A stretch of 64,000 nucleotides of DNA from assembly GCF_040183065.1 (NCBI RefSeq), contig NW_027185566.1, positions 186,001-250,000 on the forward strand, written 5' to 3'. The first letter of the stretch is position 1. Each line of letters begins with the position of its first letter. A program made the translations under genes and the position numbers. This stretch comes from Periplaneta americana (Eukaryota; Arthropoda; Insecta; Blattodea; Blattidae). Positions 44,086-53,279 of the stretch are shown here, piece by piece. Under the pieces are notes generated by a model, which was given only the letters and a program-made list of their open reading frames with translations, made no database searches and was not told the DNA's origin.

Positions 44086-46032
44086 GGTAAGAACACGATC
44101 AGCAATTCGGAACAAGGCTTCTTGTTTATGACTAATGAGAACAATACTCATAGAAGATATTGTTCTCCATTGGTCTAAAATTTCAACTACCAAAGCATAT
44201 TTTTCGTAAGGAATGTGGTCTAGTAATTCGTCTATAACCAAAAGATTGGGTTGGTATAACCAAGATCTTAAAAAAAGAATTTGGTACTGCTCACTTTTAG
44301 ATAAAGATTTCATTTTTTCTTTTAATAGTTTTTCAGGTAGGTGGAGTTTGCCTAAAAGAGATACAAGTTTTTGATAAGAGATTTTTTCGTCTAGAGCAAA
44401 TTCTTGGAGTGTATTTTTAACAGTCAGTTCCTCATTAAATTGGGAAGGATCTTGCTGTATCATATCAGTTCGAATCAGAGGATTTTTACAAAGTACTCCC
44501 TGCTGAATGGGTAATTCTCCTACTAAAATTTTGCCTAAAGTGGTTTTTCCTATGCCTGAATATCCAATAATTCCTAAAATTTCTTGTTTGTAGATTTCTA
44601 TTTTTTTATTTCTCAAACTAGGAACAGAATAATTAGTTTGTACATCATCTAAAGAAATTAAAATTTCGGTACTGGGTTGTCCTTTTTTTACTGGGAGGTT
44701 GATTGTTTCTTCTTGAGAATAGGAGAAGTAGCGATTTTGATAGAGTTTTGAAATAGAATGGAAAAAATTTCGGTTCTGCTCTGGTAAATCCAAGTAGGAG
44801 TTGATAATTACTAAGGTATTGGAGGTATGACAAGTTAAAAATTGTAATGCTTTTACTTTTAGTTCAGGATTTAAGGAAGAAAAGGGAGCTTCTAATACTA
44901 GTTTTTCTGGTTGGATAAGACAGCCCAATAGTAGGCTTAACCGTTGTAGCATACCGCCAGAAAGCTCACCAGGATAGTACTGTAATATGTCTATTGGCAA
45001 TTCCAGTTCTTTTAACATTTGAGCAATTTTATTTTTTTGATGTTCAAACTGTTTATTTCCAAAAATATCTTTCAAAAATTGTTGTATCGTATATGACTTA
45101 GGGAAATTAAAATGATAATCTTCTTGTAAAACGAGAGCAGACAGATCTTTTGTTTGAATATTTAAAGAAGTTTTTACAAAAGAATTAAGAGATTCTAATT
45201 GTGCTACAATGTAGTAACGGTTATAAGGAATGGTCAGAAAGTGAGGATATAAAAATTCTCTAGAAATTTTAGAACGATTAGAAATATGATAAATAGCCCA
45301 AGACAGTATGATAAAAAGAGTAAATGGAGCAAATAATAAAAGAGGGTGAGTTTTGATATAAGGGAGTGCCGCATAAATTAATGAACCCCATTCTGGAGTG
45401 GGTGCTTGGAGTCCAAAACCCAAAAAAGTCATAGAAGCTAAAGCAAAAATGGTAGAATGAATAGAAATCCATGACTGATATGCAATTCTGTCTTTTATAA
45501 TAGGAATGACGTGGGTGAAAAAGATATAGAACTTGGAGTGTCCCATAGAACTGGATCGAAGAAAAAAAGGTTGAGTTATTGTATTTAAAATATAGCTTTG
45601 AGCCATGTAGGCATAGGGGAGAGCCATAAGAAGTCCAAAACTAATGATCAAGCTAAAAATACTGGTGCCAAAAATAACACTAAAAATTCCTCCCAAAACA
45701 AAAAATGGGATAGCTAGTAAGCTTTCTATTACCTGTAATCCAGCTTCTTTGAGCAAAATGGCAAGAATAATACCAAAAATAACTCCAATAATAACCCCAA
45801 GTGCATTGATGATAAAACTCATCCACAAAGAAAGGCTTGCTCCGTAAAATAATCTCAAGAAAAAATCTCGCCCTTGAGCATCTGTACCTAAAAGATGTTC
45901 CCAACTAGGATGGAGTAAAATACTACTCCAATTCTCTTTATAAATCTGAGAATGGACTGTTTCACTTATCTCAGGGAGAATTCCAAAGCTCAGTATACAA
46001 GCTATAATAATGTAGGCTGTATAGACTCTCAT
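44071..46032 (-). CDS. Triple-fused peptide/nickel-type ABC importer: DppC-like permease plus two ATPase domains
   Basis: This 653-residue chain holds three units usually made separately. Residues 1-250 are a DppC/OppC-type permease (GTDAQGRDFFLRLFYGASLS at 49-68; coupling loop about 159-182). Residues 275-450 are a first ATPase domain with a Q-loop (LVLQED) and canonical signature ELSGGMLQRL (356-365), but no Walker A, a Walker B of LVLEAP (catalytic Glu lost) and no His switch. Residues 455-653 are a second ATPase domain with intact Walker A GYSGIGKTT (490-498), Walker B LLVIDE (597-602) and H635, but a degraded signature LSKSEQ (577-582). The defects complement each other. It overlaps the partner permease by four bases. 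Confidence 0.88.
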   Translation of the reverse strand: MRVYTAYIIIACILSFGILPEISETVHSQIYKENWSSILLHPSWEHLLGTDAQGRDFFLRLFYGASLSLWMSFIINALGVIIGVIFGIILAILLKEAGLQVIESLLAIPFFVLGGIFSVIFGTSIFSLIISFGLLMALPYAYMAQSYILNTITQPFFLRSSSMGHSKFYIFFTHVIPIIKDRIAYQSWISIHSTIFALASMTFLGFGLQAPTPEWGSLIYAALPYIKTHPLLLFAPFTLFIILSWAIYHISNRSKISREFLYPHFLTIPYNRYYIVAQLESLNSFVKTSLNIQTKDLSALVLQEDYHFNFPKSYTIQQFLKDIFGNKQFEHQKNKIAQMLKELELPIDILQYYPGELSGGMLQRLSLLLGCLIQPEKLVLEAPFSSLNPELKVKALQFLTCHTSNTLVIINSYLDLPEQNRNFFHSISKLYQNRYFSYSQEETINLPVKKGQPSTEILISLDDVQTNYSVPSLRNKKIEIYKQEILGIIGYSGIGKTTLGKILVGELPIQQGVLCKNPLIRTDMIQQDPSQFNEELTVKNTLQEFALDEKISYQKLVSLLGKLHLPEKLLKEKMKSLSKSEQYQILFLRSWLYQPNLLVIDELLDHIPYEKYALVVEILDQWRTISSMSIVLISHKQEALFRIADRVLTLSDE

Positions 46033-46898
46033 TTTTGCCCTTCTTTTTGGACGAGTATGACTCGAATAATATCTAAAATTAAATAGGCTAAAGTAATAAA
46101 TAGTAAAGTTAAAAAGGAAGCTGTGAACAAAAGATTTAAGTCTTTTTCTATAATACTTTTACGCAATAAAAAACCCAACCCAGGAAGATGAAAGAAATTT
46201 TCTACTCCCACAGATCCTCCCAAAAGAATACATACTTTGAGTGATAAATTGTGGATAATGGAAGATAAATGAGGTTTTACCAAATATTTTTTGAAGAGTT
46301 TTCCTTGACTGATAGGTCCTCGACATAAAATCTTATAATATTCTTTTTGTGATTCTGTTTGAAAGAAAAAATGATTCATTTGTAAAATAGCTGAAGAATG
46401 ATAAAGAGTAATAACCATCCAAGGTAATATAAAATCTTGTATTCCAAAGTTTTCTTTGAGTCCTTGTGTAGTGTGGTTGCTACCAAACGCAAAGTTAAGA
46501 CAAACAGCCCAAACTGTAATGGGAGTACCCAGTAAAATAATTTGTACCCATTTGGCAAAAGGAGGAAACCGGAGAGCATAAAAAGAAAGTACCAAACCGA
46601 AAAAAAAGGCACTGACTAAACAAAAAGAACCTAAAGAGGTGGAGGAGGTAAAATAAAGCCAAATAAAAGAGGAAATATTTTGTTTAAACAAACTAGAAAT
46701 TCCCCAATTTCCAGTAAAAAAATGACCTATAAAGGAAAAAAAATCAGAAAATATGTGTAAATCGAGTGTTTTTTTTGCATAAATGAGAATCAAAAAAAAT
46801 AAAATAAACCCACTCAGTAAGAAAAAAACAGCTCTACTAAGACATAACCGAAAAATAGTTCTAGTTAAGGAATCTGTGTGGTTGAAATTTGCCCCCAA
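46029..46898 (-). CDS. DppB/OppB-type ABC permease
   Basis: The 289-residue protein has six hydrophobic segments and the DppB-type coupling and exit region: FKKYLVKPHLSSIIHNLSLK, then LLGGSVGVENFFHLPGLGFL and the closing helix. It pairs with the permease half of the next gene, with which it overlaps as ATGA. The only available start is a TTG at 46898 with a weak ribosome site, so the true N-terminus is uncertain. No substrate-binding protein gene is adjacent. The chemoreceptor gene lies 66 bases upstream on the same strand. Confidence 0.85.
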   Translation of the reverse strand: MGANFNHTDSLTRTIFRLCLSRAVFFLLSGFILFFLILIYAKKTLDLHIFSDFFSFIGHFFTGNWGISSLFKQNISSFIWLYFTSSTSLGSFCLVSAFFFGLVLSFYALRFPPFAKWVQIILLGTPITVWAVCLNFAFGSNHTTQGLKENFGIQDFILPWMVITLYHSSAILQMNHFFFQTESQKEYYKILCRGPISQGKLFKKYLVKPHLSSIIHNLSLKVCILLGGSVGVENFFHLPGLGFLLRKSIIEKDLNLLFTASFLTLLFITLAYLILDIIRVILVQKEGQK

Positions 46899-46964
46899 AT
46901 TGTTTTTCTTTATCCAAGAAAAAGTTTGGAGGAAATTTAGCTCTTTTTTTTGCTGAAATCAAGT

Positions 46965-49292
46965 TTATTTTGTTTTAAATCTTTCAAAACTAATGTTCAA
47001 ATCTTCAGAATTAGTTCGAACTGCTTCTGCACTATGTCTGAGTATTCCTGCCGCTTCAAAGGAAATAGATAGAACTTGTTTCTGTTCTGTAGTGGCTTCT
47101 TCTATATTGACGGACATATCTAAAACTTCATCTAACATTTTTATAATTTGGTCTCCAGAACTGGCTTCTGTGGAAATTCTAGTTACAAGGTTATCTGTGA
47201 AGCTTTTAATTTGCTGCATAGACTGGAGAACTTCTTTATTGGACTCTGTTTGGGAGTGCATAGCGGTGAGAATTTTTGTATTAATATCTCGCACCTGTTC
47301 TACACTCTCATTCCAAATATCAAAGTTTTGAACAGCTCTGTCAACGACCTTAATATTTTGGTTGATGTTAGAAGAGATCTCTTGGACAACTCTTTGGATA
47401 TCTTGAGCACCAGTGGAGCTTTTATCTGCTAATTTACGAATTTCCTCGGCAACAACAGCAAACCCTTTACCCGCTTCTCCAGCATGAGCCGCTTCAATAG
47501 CTGCGTTCATAGCAAGTAAGTTGGTTTGTTCTGAGATATCCATAATTAACTGAACCATTCCAACGATGTTTCTAGAACTTTTAGCAACATTTTGAATGGA
47601 AGATGTAAGAATTTTCATACTTTCCAGTCCTTCTGTAGAAGCTGCGGATAATTTATTGGTGGTGTCATCCGCCATTCTTGCCATAACAACGGATTGTTCA
47701 ACAACTCTGGTAATACCCAAAATACTACTTACAGATTGAGTAACTTGAATCTGTGTTTCGTCAATAACTTGGTTCATATCTCCAATGCGGCTAATCATTC
47801 TTTTAACAATTTGGTTAGATCGTTCTACAGCATTCTTTTGGTTAATAGCATTGGAAGAACTTGTACTAATGGAACTAGTAACCTCATATAAACTGGCTGC
47901 AGATTCTTGAGCACTTACGGTTAAGTCTAAGGCTGCATCAAAAATAGACTGTGATAATCTTTTGACCTGTCCAATACTGTTTCCAATATTTTTGTAAAAC
48001 TCCGAAAACCAAAACATTAAAGTTCCCACTTCATCTTTTCTGGTATTGGTAATATTTTGGGTCAAATCTGCTTCGGAAGTTGCCAAGTTTTTAAAGATAA
48101 CAGCAACTTGATTAATAGGTTTTACAACGAGAAGATTGACCCCAGCCTGTAAAACAGTAAACAAAATAATTAATGATATTAATGTCCCAAAAATTGTAAT
48201 ATTGTTGAGTGTATTTTGTGCATTGTCAATAAAATCAGCTCTCACCTCAAAATCAGTACTTTTATTGGGTTGTAGTTCTGGAGCAGCAACAAGGTCTTGG
48301 ACAACCTCGTCTAAAGCAACACTGGCATATGCTACAAGATTAAGGGGTTTAATGTATTGTAACATTCCAATTCTTCTCTTCAAGGATCTATCAATAGGTT
48401 CAAATATTATGTCGTCAAAACGAGTGATGACCTGAGGGTTTTCTACCATATTTGCGTAGTTACCGTTCATACTGGCAATAGTTTTGGAAGATTCATAAAA
48501 GTTTCCTAAAGAAAGAAAATCTTGATTTTCATAAATAGGGTGAGAAACAATATTAACATCTAAGGAATTTGCCATTTCTTTAGGAGATTTAGCTTCCACT
48601 AAAGTAATATATCCTGTTTTTCTAGCGAGTAAAGGGATATTTGTGACATCACGAATAGGTACAAATCCAGCATTCACAACAATGCGTTGCTGTTCTGTAG
48701 ATAACTTTTTATAAGCGTTAGTGATGATGGTACTGTAAGGTTGTACAATACTGTATTGTCCAGATTGTTTATCGTAGGTGGCAAAAGGTCTTCCACCTAC
48801 AGAAATTTCTTTACCTAAGGTGAGGACAATGTTATTAATTTCCAATCCCAAATCACGGCTACTCAACCCCAATTTAGAAAATATGAAAGGAATAGAAGCA
48901 GTGATATCTAAGTCAATCTTTATATTGGCATTGATAATATTACCAGACAAATATCTTTTTATATTTTCTATAGCTTCGGTTTGCGTTAAAACACCTAGGC
49001 TAACATCATTTAAGTTCTTTTGAATGACTTTATTAGCACTTGAGAGCAAGTCTCGTACTTGAGCCAAAGCCAGTTCACTAGCGAGATCTCTAGAATTTTT
49101 AAAAGCAACAAAGGTACTAACATTAGAGGCTGTTCCTAAAAGAGAGAAAGGTACAATAGTGGTAAGAAAAATAGTGAGCATCATTTTTCCTTTTAATGAT
49201 CTCCAAAAAGGAACTTTTTGTAACCTCTCGGTTTCTATTTTATCTGTTTTTATATTATTGTTTACTTTTCTTTTGAACAGGTTGAATTTCAT
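46965..49292 (-). CDS. Methyl-accepting chemotaxis protein
   Basis: The 775-residue receptor has a first membrane helix (about 37-60), a large periplasmic sensor region (about 60-365), a second helix (about 370-393), a HAMP region and a cytoplasmic signalling domain. The hairpin tip reads ISEQTNLLAMNAAIEAAHAG followed by EAGKGFAVVAEEIRKLAD. No C-terminal CheR-tethering pentapeptide is seen. The ligand is unknown; the sensor could be Cache-like by size. GGAG lies upstream of the ATG. A sigma-28-like promoter (49327-49353) sits 35 bases upstream. Confidence 0.95.
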   Translation of the reverse strand: MKFNLFKRKVNNNIKTDKIETERLQKVPFWRSLKGKMMLTIFLTTIVPFSLLGTASNVSTFVAFKNSRDLASELALAQVRDLLSSANKVIQKNLNDVSLGVLTQTEAIENIKRYLSGNIINANIKIDLDITASIPFIFSKLGLSSRDLGLEINNIVLTLGKEISVGGRPFATYDKQSGQYSIVQPYSTIITNAYKKLSTEQQRIVVNAGFVPIRDVTNIPLLARKTGYITLVEAKSPKEMANSLDVNIVSHPIYENQDFLSLGNFYESSKTIASMNGNYANMVENPQVITRFDDIIFEPIDRSLKRRIGMLQYIKPLNLVAYASVALDEVVQDLVAAPELQPNKSTDFEVRADFIDNAQNTLNNITIFGTLISLIILFTVLQAGVNLLVVKPINQVAVIFKNLATSEADLTQNITNTRKDEVGTLMFWFSEFYKNIGNSIGQVKRLSQSIFDAALDLTVSAQESAASLYEVTSSISTSSSNAINQKNAVERSNQIVKRMISRIGDMNQVIDETQIQVTQSVSSILGITRVVEQSVVMARMADDTTNKLSAASTEGLESMKILTSSIQNVAKSSRNIVGMVQLIMDISEQTNLLAMNAAIEAAHAGEAGKGFAVVAEEIRKLADKSSTGAQDIQRVVQEISSNINQNIKVVDRAVQNFDIWNESVEQVRDINTKILTAMHSQTESNKEVLQSMQQIKSFTDNLVTRISTEASSGDQIIKMLDEVLDMSVNIEEATTEQKQVLSISFEAAGILRHSAEAVRTNSEDLNISFERFKTK

Positions 49293-49326
49293 TATGATTC
49301 TCCTCTCAGTATATCGATCGCTTTTA

Positions 49327-49353
49327 GTTTCGGCATTCCTGCTAAGAAAATTA
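49327..49353 (-). promoter_or_regulatory. Sigma-28 (FliA)-like promoter of the chemoreceptor gene
   Basis: On the minus strand TAAT (49350-49353), 15 bases, and GCCGAAAC (49327-49334) match the FliA consensus TAAA-N15-GCCGATAA at 9 of 12 positions. Placement, 35 bases before the chemoreceptor ATG, fits a typical FliA-dependent gene. Confidence 0.45.
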
Positions 49354-49435
49354 AAAAAATCTTCTATTTTCTATTTCTTTTTCAAAAACTCAGCTCATTG
49401 ATGTTAAATTTATGTCTTATGAAAAAGGATGTACT

Positions 49436-50563
49436 ATGCTTAAGTTTAAGGTAGAAAAAGAAGATACGAAAAGTCTAGCTCGTGTAGGAGATTTGACTCT
49501 CAATAATAAAACGGTGCAAACCCCAATTTTTATGCCTGTGGGTACTAATGCGACTATTAAAGGAGTGACTTCTGCCCAAATAGAGCAAACAGGATCTAAA
49601 TTAATTTTAACCAATACCTATCATTTATACTTAGCTCCAGGAACAAGAATTTTAGAAAAATTTGGTGGGGTTAAAAAATTTATGGACTGGGATGGTTTAA
49701 TGCTAACAGATTCGGGGGGATTTCAAGTTTTTTCTTTACCCAACAAAGTTATAGAGGAAGAAGGAGTTACGTTCAAGCATCCTTATACCAAAGAAAAAAT
49801 TCAATTTACGCCAGAACTGGCTATGCGAGTTCAAGAGGTTATTGGAGCTGATATTGTTATGGCTTTTGATGAGTGTATTCCTTACCCTGCGGATCATCAT
49901 TATGCTAAAGAAGCTGTAGAAAGAGTGAGCCGATGGGCTTGGCGGAGTAAACAAGCCCATACTCGAAAAGATCAGGCTCTTTTTGGAATTGTTCAGGGTT
50001 CTATATATCCAGATTTAAGAGAGAAGTCAGCAGATGATTTAGTGAAGATGAATTTCCCTGGTTATGCTATTGGAGGTGTAAGCGTAGGAGAAGGACACGA
50101 TTTGATGATGCAACAAATTTCTATGACGGTGCATTCGCTCCCCAAAGATAAACCTAGATATCTTATGGGAGTAGGTTTACCTGAAGATATTATTGGAGCT
50201 GTAGAACGAGGCATGGATATGTTTGACTGTGTTATACCTAGCCGTTATGCTCGAAGTGCCAGTTTATTTACAAAAAGAGGAAAAATTCGTGTGAGTAACA
50301 ATAAATATCGACGAGACCAGTATCCTATTGACACCTCTTGTCAGTGTTATACTTGTACTCATTTTAGTAGAGCGTACCTTTATCATTTGTACAAATCAGG
50401 AGAAATATTAGCCACTACATTGGGAACTATCCATAATATTCAATTCTATCAGGATCTCATGCGAGATATCCGTTTTAGTATTATGGGAGGTACTTTTAAA
50501 AATTTCAAGATAAAATTTCTGCAGGAATATAGAACTCTTGATGGCAAGGACGAGCAAAAGTAG
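49436..50563 (+). CDS. tgt: tRNA-guanine transglycosylase
   Basis: The 375-residue enzyme inserts preQ1 at position 34 of GUN-anticodon tRNAs. The start at 49436 (MLKFKVEKED) is chosen over an ATG eight codons earlier because AAGGA lies just upstream and the length then fits. Motifs are TDSGGFQVFSL with the catalytic Asp region, GGVSVGEGHDLM, DCVIPSRYARSASLFT (nucleophilic Asp) and a zinc site in CQCYTCTHF with a later His. It is convergent with the PBP gene, which ends on the next base. Confidence 0.97.
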   Translation: MLKFKVEKEDTKSLARVGDLTLNNKTVQTPIFMPVGTNATIKGVTSAQIEQTGSKLILTNTYHLYLAPGTRILEKFGGVKKFMDWDGLMLTDSGGFQVFSLPNKVIEEEGVTFKHPYTKEKIQFTPELAMRVQEVIGADIVMAFDECIPYPADHHYAKEAVERVSRWAWRSKQAHTRKDQALFGIVQGSIYPDLREKSADDLVKMNFPGYAIGGVSVGEGHDLMMQQISMTVHSLPKDKPRYLMGVGLPEDIIGAVERGMDMFDCVIPSRYARSASLFTKRGKIRVSNNKYRRDQYPIDTSCQCYTCTHFSRAYLYHLYKSGEILATTLGTIHNIQFYQDLMRDIRFSIMGGTFKNFKIKFLQEYRTLDGKDEQK

Positions 50564-52201
50564 TTATACATCTGTTTTTAAAATTTGTATTAGAGAAAGA
50601 ATGAACTCTTTTACCATAGGAGCTGCTAAAGTTCCACCCCAAGCAATATTTTGGTCTACCTGTGGAGCTCTGATAACACCATAAATGATATAATTTTTGT
50701 TGGTTTGTTTGCTATGGAATATCGCAATAAGACTGGTGTTTAACTCGCTATAACTTTTTTTTTCGTTATCAAAAATTTGAGCAGTTCCTGTTTTAGCTGC
50801 AATCCATTCATTGGGGATGTTAGTATTTCTTGCACTGCCTTGTATAACTACTTGTCTCATATAATGGAGTATTCTATTAGCATTTTCTGGAGAATATACA
50901 GGTTCGTTTTTTGGCAGTTGTTCCTGTAATGAAAAAGAGACTTCTTTTCCTTCATATTCCAATCTATCAATAATTCTAGGAATAGCCTGTACACCGTTAT
51001 TAGCTAATGCACTAAAGGCACTGACCAGTTGTAGTGGTGTTAGTCCAATTTCTTGACCAATAGGAATAGCCAGTTTAGAACGACTAGTCATTTCTGTTGC
51101 TGTTCTTATGATTCCTTTTTCTTCTCCAGGGAGAAGGAGTCCTGTTTTTTCTCCAAAATGGAGTGAAGTCAGCAATTGGTATAAATCCTCTTTACTCAGT
51201 CCTTGACTGGCTTTGACCATTCCTATGTTGGAGGAGCGAATGAGTATTTCTTCAGGAGAAAGTATTCCTAAATTTCTGCCTGTGGATTCTTTAATAGAAT
51301 AACCGTTAATTCTTTCCCTTCCTGCAGAACCAAAACGACTTTCTGAAGAAATGAGTTTTTTATCAAATAAATAAGCCATAACCAGAGGTTTAAATGTGGA
51401 GCCAGGTTCATCAATATTACTAATAGCGGTATTGATAAAAATACTAGGATCATTGTATGTATTGTAAAAGTTAGGGTCAAAAGATGGGTAAGTTGCCATG
51501 GAGAGTAGTTTTCCTGTATCTGCTTCCATGATAATGGCAGAAATGGATTTTGGTTGGAGTTTTTGTGCTGTTTGAGCCATAGTCTCTTCTATCAAGGATT
51601 GTAATTGAGAATGAATAGTTAAAACAACATCATATCCAAGAAGTTGTTCTTGGATTTTGGAAAAAATCGAAGGTTCTAGATAATGATTCATAGAATATTC
51701 GATACCAGAGATTCCTTTTCCATCAATATTTGTGAATCCTAAAATAGAACTAGCTAAAGTATGGTGAGGGTAGACCCTTTTATATTCTGGTATGGAATCT
51801 ACTCCAGGTAGAGACAGTGTGGTATATTTTTGTAGTGTCAGAAAAGTTTCTTTGGGTATCATACGCGAGAGCCAACGGAATTTTTTTGAAGAAGTAAAAA
51901 TTTGTTCTCCTAGTTTTTCATCTAGTCCCAGTTTTGCAAATAGATCAAAATAAGCATCTCTTTGTTTTTTATCTATTAATGATGGATTAATATAGAGAGA
52001 ATAAAATGGGATGGTTACTCCAAGAGTGTCTTTATTGATAGAATAGATATTACCTCTGAGTAAATTGTTAGTTTGTTCTTTTTTGAGTATGGGCGGAGTG
52101 TCAGACTCCCCTAATAATGATAAATAGACTAACCTGACGGTTAAAATTCCAAACAAGATTAAAAAAACAAAGAAAATAAAATGAATACGGCGATTATTCA
52201 C
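50564..52201 (-). CDS. Class B penicillin-binding protein (FtsI/PBP2 type)
   Basis: The 545-residue protein has one N-terminal membrane helix (6-29), a dimerisation region and a transpeptidase domain with S268-TFK (EPGSTFKPLVMAY), SSN (323-325) and KTG (470-472). No PASTA domain is present. It is the last gene of the minus-strand group murE, AI-2E-family protein and PBP, and overlaps the AI-2E gene by 8 bases. Being next to murE suggests the FtsI division role, but an elongation role cannot be excluded. Confidence 0.9.
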   Translation of the reverse strand: MNNRRIHFIFFVFLILFGILTVRLVYLSLLGESDTPPILKKEQTNNLLRGNIYSINKDTLGVTIPFYSLYINPSLIDKKQRDAYFDLFAKLGLDEKLGEQIFTSSKKFRWLSRMIPKETFLTLQKYTTLSLPGVDSIPEYKRVYPHHTLASSILGFTNIDGKGISGIEYSMNHYLEPSIFSKIQEQLLGYDVVLTIHSQLQSLIEETMAQTAQKLQPKSISAIIMEADTGKLLSMATYPSFDPNFYNTYNDPSIFINTAISNIDEPGSTFKPLVMAYLFDKKLISSESRFGSAGRERINGYSIKESTGRNLGILSPEEILIRSSNIGMVKASQGLSKEDLYQLLTSLHFGEKTGLLLPGEEKGIIRTATEMTSRSKLAIPIGQEIGLTPLQLVSAFSALANNGVQAIPRIIDRLEYEGKEVSFSLQEQLPKNEPVYSPENANRILHYMRQVVIQGSARNTNIPNEWIAAKTGTAQIFDNEKKSYSELNTSLIAIFHSKQTNKNYIIYGVIRAPQVDQNIAWGGTLAAPMVKEFILSLIQILKTDV

Positions 52202-53279
52202 TCAACAATACCTCTTCCTTTTTATATTTATCAAAAAAGTAAGAAAATAAAGTCCGAATAATAATGTAAGTTGGAACACTCAAAAGTACCCCAAAAACAC
52301 CATCTAGGCTTCCTCCAATAATAATACAAATTAATATAATGAGGGGATGGATTTTGACTTTTTTTCCAGTCATTAAAGGCTGTAAGTAAAGACCAATGAA
52401 AGAGTAAAAAATAACTTCAGCGAGGAGTACCCACAGCATGGTTTGTACAGAGGTACTATAAATGACTTGGACAATAAAAACAAAAATAGGGGGTAAAATT
52501 CCTCCTAAAAATGGAATCATTGAAAGGATACCAGAACCTAGAGCTAATGCAAAAGGAGAGGGACTGTCATTAAATGCTTGTAGAAAAATCCAAGAAAAAA
52601 AGAAAACAAAAACACTCACAATAAACAAACTTACAATAAATTGGTAGATCTGCTCAATGATATTTGTATAGAGACTCATCACAATTTTTTTTTGCTTATA
52701 AGGGATAATTTCTGCAATTCTAGACAATATGGAATTTTTCCCCATAAGGAGGTAAATTAACGTTAAAAATGAGAGTATCCAAACCTTGAAACTTTGTAAA
52801 ATATACTTGACAATAAATATCGAAAAATTAAAAGCATTACCAATCATTGGACTGATTTTAGAGACAACAAAGTCAGTTATATCTTTAGAGTGGATGTGAA
52901 TATTGTATTTACTGAGATAATCAGAAATATTCTGTATCAATTCTTGATTGTGTTGTAATCTTTGTATTAGATCTGTTAATGAACTAGCTGTTCCTGAAAT
53001 AGCTGCAGGAAGCAAAAATCCTACAAGAAATACAGAAAACCCGACAAGTAAAATCATAACAATCAGAATTCCTAATGGTCTTGGTATTTTCAATTTTTGC
53101 ATTTGTACTACTAATGGGTCTAATAAGAAAGCAAGAATTACTCCTAGTAAAAAAGGGAATAAAATATTCCAAAAAGAAAAAAGAAAAACGAGAAAAAGAC
53201 AAACAATAATTATGGATAAATAAGTAAATCCAGAGAGTTTGTTGTTTTTACCTAAGGAGGTATCGAGGTTATTTTCCAT
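52194..53279 (-). CDS. AI-2E family transporter (TqsA/YdiK type)
   Basis: The 361-residue membrane protein has about eight hydrophobic segments with the family layout: a front pair (FSFWNILFPFLLGVILAFLL then PLVVQMQKLKIPRPLGIL), a cytoplasmic helical linker, and a rear block with SGILSMIPFLGGILPPIFVF. The family exports small signals or ions and its substrates are unclear. It overlaps murE by 11 bases and the PBP gene by 8, so all three are translated together. Confidence 0.9.
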   Translation of the reverse strand: MENNLDTSLGKNNKLSGFTYLSIIIVCLFLVFLFSFWNILFPFLLGVILAFLLDPLVVQMQKLKIPRPLGILIVMILLVGFSVFLVGFLLPAAISGTASSLTDLIQRLQHNQELIQNISDYLSKYNIHIHSKDITDFVVSKISPMIGNAFNFSIFIVKYILQSFKVWILSFLTLIYLLMGKNSILSRIAEIIPYKQKKIVMSLYTNIIEQIYQFIVSLFIVSVFVFFFSWIFLQAFNDSPSPFALALGSGILSMIPFLGGILPPIFVFIVQVIYSTSVQTMLWVLLAEVIFYSFIGLYLQPLMTGKKVKIHPLIILICIIIGGSLDGVFGVLLSVPTYIIIRTLFSYFFDKYKKEEVLLSE

